NCBI GenBank assembly: GCA_963627915.1
Contig: CAVGCY010000025.1
Location: 33,998 to 97,997 of the forward strand
Direction: 5' to 3'
From: CALACW01 sp963627915
GTDB lineage: Bacteria; Bacillota; Clostridia; Oscillospirales; Acutalibacteraceae
Length of the DNA: 64,000 nt
The notes under the pieces were generated by a model. It worked only from the letters and a program-made list of their open reading frames with translations. It did not search any database and had not been told where the DNA came from. How positions within the stretch are numbered: position 1 is the first letter of the stretch; each line of letters starts with the position of its first letter. Shown here piece after piece: positions 33,950-42,866 of this stretch. A program made the position numbers and the translations under genes.

Positions 33950-33973
33950 TAAAAAACGGGAACGAATATCCCG
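33950..33973 (-). promoter_or_regulatory. Possible attenuator hairpin before the lipase gene
   Basis: Minus strand CGGGA and TCCCG arms (5 bp) followed by TTTTTT, located between a TATAAT (near 33994-33999) and the ribosome site. Could terminate early transcripts; short stem, so tentative. Confidence 0.35.
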
Positions 33974-34182
33974 AAAAAATCCTTTATTAATTATACCACA
34001 AAAAACGCGTTAAAAAAATGATAAATTATCCGATTATTAATATTTCGTCGCATTAAACAAACGTTCGCTTTTCTCTTTGTCTAATTCGACAACAAAGTTT
34101 TTGTTTCGGTTCGGAAACCCATATGATACAATATAGCTTGAATATGGCATAAAAATTTTTATATATACGGAGAATGATTATA

Positions 34183-34812
34183 ATGAGCGCAATGAAAGAC
34201 AAAATGCACACGGGCGAACTCTACTACCCGAACGACGAGAGCATAATGGAAATTCAGCTTAAATGCCTCGACAAATTATACGATTTCAATAATACACGTC
34301 CGACGCAGTTAAAATTAAGAGAGGAAATGCTTAAGGACATGTTTGCCGAAATAGGTTCAAACTGCTATATAGAACCGCCGTTTCACGCAAACTGGGGAGG
34401 AAAACACGTCCATTTCGGAGATAATATATATGCGAATTTCGGGTTGACGCTCGTCGACGACACGCACATTTACGTAGGCTCCTATACCATGTTCGGTCCG
34501 AATGTCGTAATAGCGACGGCGGGACATCCGATTCTGCCTTCGCTTCGCGAAGAAGCATATCAGTACAACATGAGCGTACATATAGGCTCGAACTGCTGGC
34601 TCGGCGCGGGCGTTATCGTCGTACCCGGCGTTACGATTGGCGACAACTGCGTCATAGGCGCGGGAAGCGTTGTGACAAAGGATATTCCGTCAAACTCCGT
34701 CGCATACGGCAATCCGTGCAAAACTGCAAGAATGATAAACGAACACGACCGCGAATTTTATTTTAAGGACAGAAAAATCCCCGAAAATTTATTATGCAAA
34801 GACAACTGCTAA
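34183..34812 (+). CDS. Maltose/galactoside O-acetyltransferase family protein
   Basis: A 209-residue left-handed-beta-helix acetyltransferase. N-terminal mac domain (MKDKMHTGELYYPNDESI, residues 4-55), hexapeptide repeats from about 70, the catalytic-His segment ATAGHPILP near residue 112, and GAGVIVVPGVTIGDNCVIGAGSVVTKDIP near 145-175. Acetylates sugars using acetyl-CoA. CGGAG precedes the start at 34183. It overlaps the TraX gene by 19 bases, hinting that both serve one surface-sugar modification. Confidence 0.88.
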   Translation: MSAMKDKMHTGELYYPNDESIMEIQLKCLDKLYDFNNTRPTQLKLREEMLKDMFAEIGSNCYIEPPFHANWGGKHVHFGDNIYANFGLTLVDDTHIYVGSYTMFGPNVVIATAGHPILPSLREEAYQYNMSVHIGSNCWLGAGVIVVPGVTIGDNCVIGAGSVVTKDIPSNSVAYGNPCKTARMINEHDREFYFKDRKIPENLLCKDNC

Positions 34813-35576
34813 TAACTCAAAGAAAAACCGGCTTTTTAAATTCAAATTCGATTAAACTTATCGCCGTTTCCGCCATGACCGCCGACCATATCGCATGGAC
34901 GCTTTTCCCCGAATATCCGACGGATTTTCTTCCGCTTATCTTGCATATAATCGGAAGAATCACATGCCCGATAATGTGTTACTGCGCCGCAGAGGGATTT
35001 CATCATACGAAAAATATAAACAAGTACACGCTGAGAATGTTCCTGTTCGCTTTCGTTTCGCACTTTGCGTACATTTTCGCTTCGGGGAATTATACGGATT
35101 TTCATTCGTTCATACCGTTTTATAACGGCGATATTCTCAATCAGACGAGCGTGATGTGGTCGCTTGCATTCGGACCGGTAATGCTCAGAACGGCTTACAG
35201 CGAAAAAATAAAAAGCAAGGCGTTAAAAGTCCTGCTGATATTATTAATCTGCGTTCTCACACTGCCGAGCGACTGGAGCTGCGTGGCTTCACTGTTTATA
35301 CTATCGTTCGGGACGAACAGAAACAATCTGAAAATGCAGTCTGCTTGGCTGATAATTTACGCCGCCGTTTACTCGCTCGTATATATTCTTGCGATAAATA
35401 CCGTTTACGGAATACTGCAAATGGCTGTCGTTCTCGCGATTCCGATAATTTACGCATACAACGGAGAGCGCGGTAAAAATATCGGATTCAATAAATTTAT
35501 AAAATGGTTTTTCTACATATACTACCCGCTTCATTTATTTGTAATCGGAATCATGAATCAATACGTTTTAAAATAG
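34794..35576 (+). CDS. TraX-family membrane protein (acyltransferase-like)
   Basis: A 260-residue integral membrane protein with about seven hydrophobic helices. IKLIAVSAMTADHIAW at the start and GRITCPIMCYCAAEGFHHTKNINKYTLRMFLFAFVSH (residues 56-92) are the conserved parts of the TraX family; the founding member N-acetylates F-pilin and others are common in Clostridia without pili. No ribosome site of its own: translation is probably coupled to the overlapping acetyltransferase gene. No conjugation genes are present. Confidence 0.82.
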   Translation: MQRQLLITQRKTGFLNSNSIKLIAVSAMTADHIAWTLFPEYPTDFLPLILHIIGRITCPIMCYCAAEGFHHTKNINKYTLRMFLFAFVSHFAYIFASGNYTDFHSFIPFYNGDILNQTSVMWSLAFGPVMLRTAYSEKIKSKALKVLLILLICVLTLPSDWSCVASLFILSFGTNRNNLKMQSAWLIIYAAVYSLVYILAINTVYGILQMAVVLAIPIIYAYNGERGKNIGFNKFIKWFFYIYYPLHLFVIGIMNQYVLK

Positions 35577-35582
35577 AATAAC

Positions 35583-35625
35583 AAAAAGCCGTAAAGCGCG
35601 GATACCTCGATTTACAGCTTTTTTA
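35583..35625. terminator. Bidirectional terminator
   Basis: AAAAGCCGTAAA and TTTACAGCTTTT arms around a 14-base loop, between the convergent TraX and aconitase-X genes. Confidence 0.75.
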
Positions 35626-35640
35626 TTATTGTTTAATCAA

Positions 35641-36084
35641 TCACTCTACGGTTACGGTGCCGTCCTCGGAAACGGTGATTTTCATACCCGTCTTAACGTA
35701 ATCGAGAAATTCCTGTCCGAGATTATCGACCGTCGGCATAGGATTGTTCTCGTTCCATACGGCGGAGAGAACCGCACCCGCGGCGGCAAGAGAATCTATA
35801 GGATGAGAAAACAGGAGACATGCCGGAGTTCTGCCCATTACGTTGGCGCAGTAGAGAACCATACCGCCGGTTGTCGAGCCTATTGTCTGAGGAAGGCAAA
35901 GAGCCGTTCCCGCCATGGGCTTTTCATATATATCGGCATTGTTCTGATCTCCGCACTTCGCGGTCTTATCGCCGAACATGAGGCTGTGCTGAAAACTTGC
36001 AAGAGTGTTGAATCCGTTATGGGAAACGAGAGCCACTGCTTCAGCTTTTCCGGGGACTACCGGTCTGCCTTTAAAAGTTTTCAT
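35641..36084 (-). CDS. Aconitase X, small (swivel) subunit
   Basis: A 147-residue protein of the DUF126/aconitase-X swivel family: KTFKGRPVVPGKAEAVALVS at the start, TLCLP-like TALCLPQTIGSTTGG (residues 61-75) and a conserved AAGAVLSAVW segment. With the large subunit it forms a dehydratase related to aconitase; characterised relatives act on cis-3-hydroxyproline or mevalonate 5-phosphate. It starts one base after the large-subunit stop, so the two are coupled. Last gene of a three-gene operon with an old-yellow-enzyme reductase. Confidence 0.87.
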   Translation of the reverse strand: MKTFKGRPVVPGKAEAVALVSHNGFNTLASFQHSLMFGDKTAKCGDQNNADIYEKPMAGTALCLPQTIGSTTGGMVLYCANVMGRTPACLLFSHPIDSLAAAGAVLSAVWNENNPMPTVDNLGQEFLDYVKTGMKITVSEDGTVTVE

Positions 36085-36085
36085 C

Positions 36086-37375
36086 TCACTTTACCTCCTT
36101 CGTAATATAATCAAGTATCTCTTCGCTCGTATAGTATCTTGCGGATGTGTATGTGCGAAGCTTATTGGAGTTCGTAATTACGGGCTTCTTGCCGCATAAC
36201 GGATTGTTCATATACATGAGAGGACAGATATAGCTTAAAACTACGCCTGTGGTCTTAAGCTTTGCGGCATAACCCGTTCTGTTGAACTTGTCAACAACGT
36301 CGGGAGCGGCTGTGAATACGGTCGGAACGGAAACCTTTGAAAGTCCGCTCTTCCTCAAACGCTCATAAACATTATCCGTCCACTCCGTAAGCTGGTCGTA
36401 CGTAAGATGAGGACAGCCGACAAAACAAAGCTTGGGCTTTGCGTTTTTATCCTTCCAGATAACGGGGTAATTATCCTTAACTCTCTGAAGCTCCGCGTCG
36501 TCGATAACGTAAGTCTGCGCATTCTCGACAATAAGCTTTTCGCCCTGCTCGACAGCCTCGGGAGTAAGATTTTCAATGTGATAAAGTCCTACCGCGCCGT
36601 TTGAAGCGGTAGCCGCGCCGAAGTCCTTAAGATAAGCCTTGACGTCGTTGTTTATTTCGGTTCCTATCCATTTGTCAAGCCCCTTAATATACGGAACGTC
36701 CTCCATAACCTTCATACCGATAGCGGAGCCTAAAATCTGCGCCTCGGGTTTTTTGCTCGTCTTGACATCGATAATCCATGTCGCTTTTCTGCCCTGGTCG
36801 GTAAGAAGTCCGAAGTACGGAACAAAGCCGACGATAGAGCCGAAGAGTTCGATAATACCGGAGTTACGGTTACATCTTGCGCCGAGCACGGAGTTCGCAA
36901 AAACAACCGCGCTCGATTCCGCCCATGAGAGAATCTCGCCTTTTTTCGGAGTATTGCCTATCTCGTCAAGATAGCACGCGCATGTATAAGCATTGTCGTT
37001 TACAAGTCCGAGCTTACGAAGCTGGGCGTCGTATCTGTCCTGCGCGTTATACATAAATTTTTTGAATACAAGATTTTCGATAATATTCGACGGAACGTTT
37101 TTATCCAGAGGCTTGGGGTCGACGGAAAATTTCTGCGACGAAAGCGCGCCCGCGTCGATAAGCTTATCCATAAGCTCATAAACGGGTTTCATAACGCCGA
37201 GTCCGAAGCTTGTTACGAGATGTCCCATTTTACTTGAAACGGGAACCATTTTCTCAGCCCCGAACGCCTCGCCGTAAAGAACGAGAGTTTTCATGACCTT
37301 AGCCATAGTCTCGCCTTTTTTACCGTCAAGGATATCCTGCTGCTCGGGAGTCAGAGCCATTTTTGTTTCAGCCAT
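36086..37375 (-). CDS. Aconitase X, large (catalytic) subunit
   Basis: A 429-residue DUF521/aconitase-X catalytic domain. LTPEQQDILDGKKGETMAKVM opens the protein, PVSSKMGHLVTSFG lies near residue 46, CYLDEIGNTP near 132, LGARCNRNSGIIELF near 163, and the C-terminal CPLMYMNNPLCGKKPVITNSNKLRTYTS (near 395) has the two Cys expected around the cluster or active site. Dehydrates a hydroxy acid; the substrate is not fixed by sequence. AAAGGA precedes the ATG. The gene lies between the reductase and the small subunit. Confidence 0.88.
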   Translation of the reverse strand: MAETKMALTPEQQDILDGKKGETMAKVMKTLVLYGEAFGAEKMVPVSSKMGHLVTSFGLGVMKPVYELMDKLIDAGALSSQKFSVDPKPLDKNVPSNIIENLVFKKFMYNAQDRYDAQLRKLGLVNDNAYTCACYLDEIGNTPKKGEILSWAESSAVVFANSVLGARCNRNSGIIELFGSIVGFVPYFGLLTDQGRKATWIIDVKTSKKPEAQILGSAIGMKVMEDVPYIKGLDKWIGTEINNDVKAYLKDFGAATASNGAVGLYHIENLTPEAVEQGEKLIVENAQTYVIDDAELQRVKDNYPVIWKDKNAKPKLCFVGCPHLTYDQLTEWTDNVYERLRKSGLSKVSVPTVFTAAPDVVDKFNRTGYAAKLKTTGVVLSYICPLMYMNNPLCGKKPVITNSNKLRTYTSARYYTSEEILDYITKEVK

Positions 37376-37403
37376 AAAACGATTATCCTTTCTTTTTTTC
37401 TAA

Positions 37404-39668
37404 TCAGATTGAACGCGCCTTACGGTATGCGCTTCGTACCGCTTCAAATACTCTTGCGCCCTTGAAGCTGTCGCCGACATTGAATATCTCGGACGCGGAA
37501 TGATTCTTTACACAGTCATAATAGATATCGATTGCGCTTCTGTTTCCGGCGGCAAGAACGACAATATCCGCCTTAAGCTCACGGGTAACAGGCTCGTTTT
37601 TAACAGGTCTTAACGCGTCCATGGGATTCTCAACGTTTTCGGGAAGAATCGGCGACCATGTGATATAGGGATTGGGAACATTTTTATTGACGTTCTGTTC
37701 AACGATAATCCTGCCGTCCTCTACCTTTTTAAGCGTAGTCATATTAAGAAGCTCGACTCCGCCCTCCTCAAGGTAATGGATAAGATGACCTCTGTTTGCG
37801 GTACACGCATGATTCATGATATATTTATCCATCTCAACGACCTTAACGTTTTTATTAAGCTCGTATCTTAATACGTAAGCCGTTTCCGCGCCTACCACGC
37901 CGCCGCCGATAACAGCGATATCCTTAGCGTCCTTGACAATATTATAATCGTTGAGGACGTCAACGGCGAATACGACGTTTTTATTATCGATACCCTCGAC
38001 GGGAGGCTTATTCTGAACGGTACCGGCCGCGATAACGATTGTATCATATCCCTTTTCCTTAAGAGATTTTGCGTCGGCCGCAGTATTCATAAACATCTTG
38101 AAATTCTTGTTCTTTTCAAGCTTTGCCACAACGCCCTTAAGATAATCGAGATAATTTTTAAACTCATATTTAATCATGGGCCTGCTTCCCGGAATAACGC
38201 TTCCGCCGATTTCGCCCGATTTTTCGTAAAGGTCTACCTTATGACCTCTCTTGATAAGAGTATCCGCCGCGACAACGCCCGCAGGTCCCGCGCCTACAAC
38301 GGCAACCTTCTTTATAACGTCCGCTTTCGGAATTTCGGCAGAATACTCCTCCTCGAACGCCGTCCTCGGATTGACGGCGCACTGGGGATGTCCGCCCTCG
38401 ACAAACTCGTTAAGGCAAGCCTCCTGACATCCGATACACGGTCTTATATCGCTTACCCTGCCCGCGTACGCTTTATTGCACCACTCGGCGTCTGCAAGAA
38501 GGGGTCTGCCGAGCATTATCATGTCGCACTTGCCGTCTCTCAACGCCTTCTCGGCAAAATCGGGATAACCCAACTTACCTACGGCTGTGACGGGAACCTC
38601 AAGTCCCATATTCGATTTAATATTATTGTCCGCAAAATATTTTTTTGCAATCTCGGAAATGTCAAGGAAACATCCCGAGGGCATCGATGAAGGCGGATGC
38701 GGAAGCCACCAGTTATCGTAGCATCCGAGGTCTACGTCGAACATATCGACGCCCGCGTCAACAAGCTTTTTCATATATTCGAGAGTTTCCTCTATACTTC
38801 TCTCGTTCTTAAACTTTTTAAGAGGACTTACGTTATCCATCTTTGCTTTGTAAGTAGCGTTGAGCATAAGCGAAAGGTCGATTCTGTACATAATCGGGAA
38901 GTTCGCGCCTACTCTGCGGCGTATTTCTTTAACCATTTCAACGCCGAATACCGTCGGATCGGCAAATTTTCCGAGCTTTCTGTGATTAAACGCCTTATTC
39001 GTAATCTGCTCGATAAGATAACCCTCATGACCGTGAAGATATACGCCGTCAAGATTGCACGCCTTAGCGTCCGCACTGCCCTGACCTATCTTCTTGATAA
39101 TCTTGTTAAGGCTTATATCCGAAAGTCTCAGACACGGAACGTCCTTCATGTACCAGTTGGGATTAAACGACGAACTTCTGGGAAGTTTAAGCTGGTTCGT
39201 AAGACATTGCGGATTGCCCACTCTGCCGAGACCCGCGGTAAGCTGAATAAATATCGCGCTGCCGTGAGCGTGGCACATACCGGCAAGGTCGCGCCAGGGA
39301 GCGAAAACGGTACGGCTTCTGTCGATACGGGGGAAGTAAGTAAGCTCGCCGAGTTCTATAAGAGATTTATCGATTCCGTATGTAACGGGAATAAGTCCCG
39401 TCGTAATAAGACCCACTCCGCCCTTGGCTCTCTCCTCAAAATACTTGAGCATTTTCTCGTTGGGACGTCCTGTTTCGTCGCACATGCATATATTGCCCAT
39501 GGGAGCCATGACAAGGCGGTTTTTGAGAGTCAGCCTGTTTACGCGAATAGGGGAGAACATATTGTCATACGGATAGAGATTGCTCGTCATTGACGGAGTC
39601 TCGTAGCCCTTTTTCCACCAATCAGCGTAATCGGAAGCTAACTGCGTGAGTTTTTCTTCATAATTCAT
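37404..39668 (-). CDS. NADH:flavin oxidoreductase / 2-enoate reductase (old yellow enzyme, 4Fe-4S, FAD)
   Basis: A 754-residue three-cofactor enoate reductase. An FMN TIM barrel fills residues 30-430 (NRLVMAPMGN near 51; HGHEGYLIEQ near 213). A CxxC-x3-C-x11-C iron-sulfur site follows (CIGCQEAC...C, near 439). The C-terminal half is an FAD/NAD domain (VVGAGPAGVVAADTLIKRG near 482; VIGGGVVGAETAYVLRYEL near 605). Relatives include 2,4-dienoyl-CoA reductase and 2-enoate reductases of anaerobes. At 754 residues it is longer than the usual 640-670, with extra sequence in the barrel (near 280-300) and near 680-710. GGAGG precedes the ATG; first gene before the aconitase-X pair. Confidence 0.88.
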   Translation of the reverse strand: MNYEEKLTQLASDYADWWKKGYETPSMTSNLYPYDNMFSPIRVNRLTLKNRLVMAPMGNICMCDETGRPNEKMLKYFEERAKGGVGLITTGLIPVTYGIDKSLIELGELTYFPRIDRSRTVFAPWRDLAGMCHAHGSAIFIQLTAGLGRVGNPQCLTNQLKLPRSSSFNPNWYMKDVPCLRLSDISLNKIIKKIGQGSADAKACNLDGVYLHGHEGYLIEQITNKAFNHRKLGKFADPTVFGVEMVKEIRRRVGANFPIMYRIDLSLMLNATYKAKMDNVSPLKKFKNERSIEETLEYMKKLVDAGVDMFDVDLGCYDNWWLPHPPSSMPSGCFLDISEIAKKYFADNNIKSNMGLEVPVTAVGKLGYPDFAEKALRDGKCDMIMLGRPLLADAEWCNKAYAGRVSDIRPCIGCQEACLNEFVEGGHPQCAVNPRTAFEEEYSAEIPKADVIKKVAVVGAGPAGVVAADTLIKRGHKVDLYEKSGEIGGSVIPGSRPMIKYEFKNYLDYLKGVVAKLEKNKNFKMFMNTAADAKSLKEKGYDTIVIAAGTVQNKPPVEGIDNKNVVFAVDVLNDYNIVKDAKDIAVIGGGVVGAETAYVLRYELNKNVKVVEMDKYIMNHACTANRGHLIHYLEEGGVELLNMTTLKKVEDGRIIVEQNVNKNVPNPYITWSPILPENVENPMDALRPVKNEPVTRELKADIVVLAAGNRSAIDIYYDCVKNHSASEIFNVGDSFKGARVFEAVRSAYRKARSI

Positions 39669-39689
39669 TTAGCAAAACCTCCAAAAAAA

Positions 39690-39722
39690 TCGCTTTTTAC
39701 TTTCAAAGTATATCACATTTTT
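39690..39722 (-). promoter_or_regulatory. Probable promoter of the reductase/aconitase-X operon
   Basis: Minus strand TTGATA, about 18-bp spacer and TATACT, about 40-70 bases upstream of the start; no operator repeat seen. Confidence 0.5.
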
Positions 39723-39775
39723 TACTGAAATATCAATAGAAAACAGAAATTTTGTTAAAAAATAATCAATCTCGT

Positions 39776-40414
39776 TCAAACAGCGATAAATGCCTTTACA
39801 TTATCGAAATTCATGTCTCCCGCGTCTTTTTTGTCGATTAAGAAATATAAATATCCGCTGTCCTCAAATTCGAGAGTAAAATCCTTTCCCGAAAACGAAT
39901 CTATGCATAATAAAAGCGAATACCCGTCGGGAACACAGTCGGTTCCTTCCGTTTCCGGTGCGTCGCCGAACGCCTGATGAAGCGCGGAATTAAAAGCGTT
40001 CTCATCTGAGGAAAACTCCATTTGAAGTTCCGAAAATCCGACCTCATTTCCATCCTCGTCGACAATTTCGCCGAACTGCAAATCAGAATTGTCCGCATCG
40101 GAAAATCTAACGGCAAAATATCCGTCGGGCTGTAATCGAGCACCGATGTAAGGTTCGCAAGCCAATCCGAGCGGAGAAGTCAGACAGCCGAAGAAATAGA
40201 GTATTCCCCTCTTTTTAAACACTTTATTTTCCGGGTCAATATCGTCCGTTCTTATCTGACAGATAAAATCCATATCGTAGCCGTCGGCATCGACGGGCCA
40301 GTCAAAATCATCGGTTATGTGAGGCGCCCCCCAAAATTTACTTGCGCCTATTTCACATTCGTTTTCTCTTCCGCCGATATAAACGGCTTCGGACAATTTA
40401 TTTAATTTAAGCAT
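39776..40414 (-). CDS. DUF1963 (YwqG-like) protein
   Basis: A 212-residue protein with the DUF1963 pattern: SKFWGAPHITDDFDWP near residue 22, DFICQIRTDDIDP near 45, KKRGILYFFG near 63 and a DFTLEFEDSGYLYFLI segment near the C-terminus. YwqG-type proteins are of unknown biochemical function and in some bacteria sit near toxin systems; nothing of that kind is here. The start at 40414 has a CGGAGATG site. The frame extends upstream into a decayed repeat-like region, which I do not count as coding. Confidence 0.78.
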   Translation of the reverse strand: MLKLNKLSEAVYIGGRENECEIGASKFWGAPHITDDFDWPVDADGYDMDFICQIRTDDIDPENKVFKKRGILYFFGCLTSPLGLACEPYIGARLQPDGYFAVRFSDADNSDLQFGEIVDEDGNEVGFSELQMEFSSDENAFNSALHQAFGDAPETEGTDCVPDGYSLLLCIDSFSGKDFTLEFEDSGYLYFLIDKKDAGDMNFDNVKAFIAV

Positions 40415-40423
40415 ATTATTTAA

Positions 40424-40615
40424 ACATCTCCGATTATTTTTTTCAATTCGGTTATAAGCTCGCCCGCTCTCTTTTGCTATAGCAAAGGAGAGCCGTACAC
40501 ATAAGCCCAAAACGCACCGGCTTACTCCTCCGGGAACTGTTTTTTCCTTGAAATACGTCAGTATTCCTGCAGGAAAGATGCGTCCAAAATCTGTTCCTCG
40601 GATGAGCGTAAAAAA
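40424..40615 (-). pseudogene. Possible decayed reading frame / intergenic element
   Basis: On the minus strand one frame reads FLRSSEEQILDASFLQEY, then after a stop RISRKKQFPEE, then after another AGAFWAYVYGSPLL, then after a third a QKRAGELITELKKIIGD stretch. Protein-like runs broken by three in-frame stops over about 190 bases suggest a remnant or a mobile-repeat relic. It contains a near-perfect palindrome at 40468-40493. The rest of 40616-40744 shows nothing I can name. Confidence 0.4.
40468..40493. repeat. Near-perfect 26-bp palindrome
   Basis: CTCTCTTTTGC-TATA-GCAAAGGAGAG: arms pair along their whole length with one wobble. Not followed by a T run, so not a typical terminator; inside the decayed element. 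Confidence 0.55.
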
Positions 40616-40744
40616 ACATTTTCCCCCGCGATTTTACGGACGGAAATCTTCCGAAAATCGGTATTTTTGAATTTTTGTTTCAAACCGCGTCAAAAGGATG
40701 GTTAATTCCTTTATATTCACTCATAATTTACGACAAAAATCCCA

Positions 40745-40778
40745 ATTAAAAAACAGCCGTCATTTACTTGACGGCTGT
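40745..40778 (-). terminator. Terminator of the cmk/ispH-S1 operon
   Basis: ACAGCCGTCA (40753-40762) pairs with TGACGGCTGT (40769-40778); on the minus strand a T run follows. Confidence 0.88.
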
Positions 40779-40794
40779 AATATTTCATCTGTAA

Positions 40795-42858
40795 TTATTC
40801 GCCGGCTTTTTCCGCCTCAGCCTGAGCAAGAAGATCGTCGATTGAAACGGCAACGGGCTCGTCGTCCTCAACAACAGTCTCTTTGGCATCAGCCGCGGTA
40901 TCCTCGGAAGCAAGAAGAGCTCTGATGGAAAGGCTGACATGCTTCTTCTCAAAATCAACGGCGGTAATCATAACTTTGACGGTATCGCCGATATTAAGCT
41001 CGTCCTGGGGCTTGTCAATTCTCTTGTTCGAAATCTGAGAAATGTGAATAAGACCCTGGATGTGAGGAATAATCTGAGCGAAAGCGCCGAATGTCGTAAG
41101 AGAAACAATCTGTACGTCGATAACAGAGCCTACGGGGTAATCTCTCTTGAGAATCTCCCACGGGCTGTCCTCTATCTTCTTATATCCGAGAGAAATCTTC
41201 TTGTTCTCCATATCAAGATTCTTAATATAAACCTCGATAACATCGCCGGTTTTTACAATCTCCGAAGGGTGCTTGATTCTGTTCCAGGAAAGCTCCGACT
41301 TATGTACAAGTCCTTCAACGCCGCCGATATCGACGAACGCGCCGAAATCGGTAAGATTCTTAACGGTACCGGTGTACTTCTGACCTATCTCGGCCTGTGC
41401 CCAGAAAGCCTCCTTCTGAGCCTCAAGTACTTCACGCGCTACGGAGTTGATAGAGCCTACAACTCTTCTTCTTCTCTTATCGACGTCAATTACTCTGAAC
41501 TCAACTTCCTTATTAAGAAGATCGGCAAGATTGCCTCTTCTTGAGAGAAGAGCCTGCGAAGCGGGAATGAATACTCTTGTAGCGTCGGAAATGACGATAA
41601 CGCCTTTTTCAAGAATCTCAACGACAACGCCCTTGAGAATTTCTTTTGAATCGAGAGCTTCTACAACCTTAACCCAGTTCTGCTGAGCGTCATAGCGTTT
41701 TTTGGAAAGCATAACAGTGCCTTCCGCGTCATTTGTTTTCATAATGATAAGATTGAGCTCGTCGCCGACGTTAACACAGTCGGCAGGATTGCAATTGGGG
41801 TCTGCACTGAATTCCTCATAAGGAATATAACCTGTCTGCTTTCTTCCTATATCGACCTGAATTTCGGTGGGAGTAACGCGAAGAACGACTCCTACGACCT
41901 TCTGGTCGGAATTAAGACTCTTAAGCGATTCCTCAAGCGCCTGCTCAAATGACATTTCCGAATCCTCGGCCGCCTGTCCTGCGGCAACCTCCGACTCGAT
42001 GGGTTTAGTAATTTCGGACATGGATTTTAGTACCTCCTTTATTATGCAAACGGGTGTGGACGCACCCGCTGTAACGCCGATATTACGGCATCCGGCAAAA
42101 TCTATATTTTTTACTTCGCCGGCAGATTCCACGAGGTAAGTTTTACAATTCGCCTCGCAGACATTTTTCAGCTTCTGCGTGTTGGAGCTTATTTTGCCCC
42201 CTATTACGACCATTATATCACTTTGGGCTGACAGATTGCAAGCCTCTTTTTGTCTTTTTGCAGTAGCATTGCATATTGTATCAAATATTTTTGCATTTGT
42301 ACAGTATTTTTTTACAATTTCGCAAATTTTTTTAAATTCAATGGATGAAAAGGTAGTCTGAGCAACCAAAAATAATTCCTTTTCAGGAGAAAATTTGCCT
42401 TTTTTTATCATTTCAAGCAATTCTTCCGCACTTGAAAATGTAAAACTCTCCCCATGAGCATAGCTTCTAAATCCCATAACTTCGGGATGCGAACCGTCTC
42501 CGGCGATTAAAAGCAGACATTCCGGCGTAGAATTTTCATTTACGATATTCTGAATTTTTTTAACGAACGGGCATGTCTGATCCGAAAATTCGCGGCTCAA
42601 AGCGCGTATCCTTTCATAAACGTCCTTTGTAACGCCGTGAGTTCTGACGACAAGCTCGTATCCGTCGGGAAGATGCTCGGGTTCGTCGATTATGACCGCG
42701 CCTCGATCCTCAAGCTGTTTAATAAACGCGGGATTATGAATGAGCGGACCGAGAGTCGCAACCTTTTTTCCCTCGTTTAAAAAATTCTCAACCGCGGTAA
42801 CGGCTCTGTTGACTCCGAAACAGAAGCCTGCCGATTCGGCTACCTTTATATTAACCAT
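40795..42858 (-). CDS. ispH: HMBPP reductase fused to ribosomal-protein-S1-type repeats
   Basis: A 687-residue fusion found in Clostridia. Residues 1-285 are IspH/LytB, the last step of the MEP isoprenoid pathway, with the iron-sulfur Cys in AGFCFGVNRAV (near 11), TCPFV (near 96) and CNAT (near 190). From about 320 come four S1 RNA-binding domains, including GQKYTGTVKNLTDFGAFVDIGGVEGLVHKSELS, followed by an acidic tail. The S1 part probably serves as ribosomal protein S1. The start has GGGTGAG overlapping the cmk stop. Last in the M23-HI0933-cmk-ispH unit. Confidence 0.93.
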   Translation of the reverse strand: MVNIKVAESAGFCFGVNRAVTAVENFLNEGKKVATLGPLIHNPAFIKQLEDRGAVIIDEPEHLPDGYELVVRTHGVTKDVYERIRALSREFSDQTCPFVKKIQNIVNENSTPECLLLIAGDGSHPEVMGFRSYAHGESFTFSSAEELLEMIKKGKFSPEKELFLVAQTTFSSIEFKKICEIVKKYCTNAKIFDTICNATAKRQKEACNLSAQSDIMVVIGGKISSNTQKLKNVCEANCKTYLVESAGEVKNIDFAGCRNIGVTAGASTPVCIIKEVLKSMSEITKPIESEVAAGQAAEDSEMSFEQALEESLKSLNSDQKVVGVVLRVTPTEIQVDIGRKQTGYIPYEEFSADPNCNPADCVNVGDELNLIIMKTNDAEGTVMLSKKRYDAQQNWVKVVEALDSKEILKGVVVEILEKGVIVISDATRVFIPASQALLSRRGNLADLLNKEVEFRVIDVDKRRRRVVGSINSVAREVLEAQKEAFWAQAEIGQKYTGTVKNLTDFGAFVDIGGVEGLVHKSELSWNRIKHPSEIVKTGDVIEVYIKNLDMENKKISLGYKKIEDSPWEILKRDYPVGSVIDVQIVSLTTFGAFAQIIPHIQGLIHISQISNKRIDKPQDELNIGDTVKVMITAVDFEKKHVSLSIRALLASEDTAADAKETVVEDDEPVAVSIDDLLAQAEAEKAGE

Positions 42859-42866
42859 TTTTTCGC

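Noticed and set aside
40415..40510. N-terminal extension of the DUF1963 gene to 40510
   Set aside because: The extension lies within the decayed element; the Met at 40414 has a ribosome site and matches the family start.
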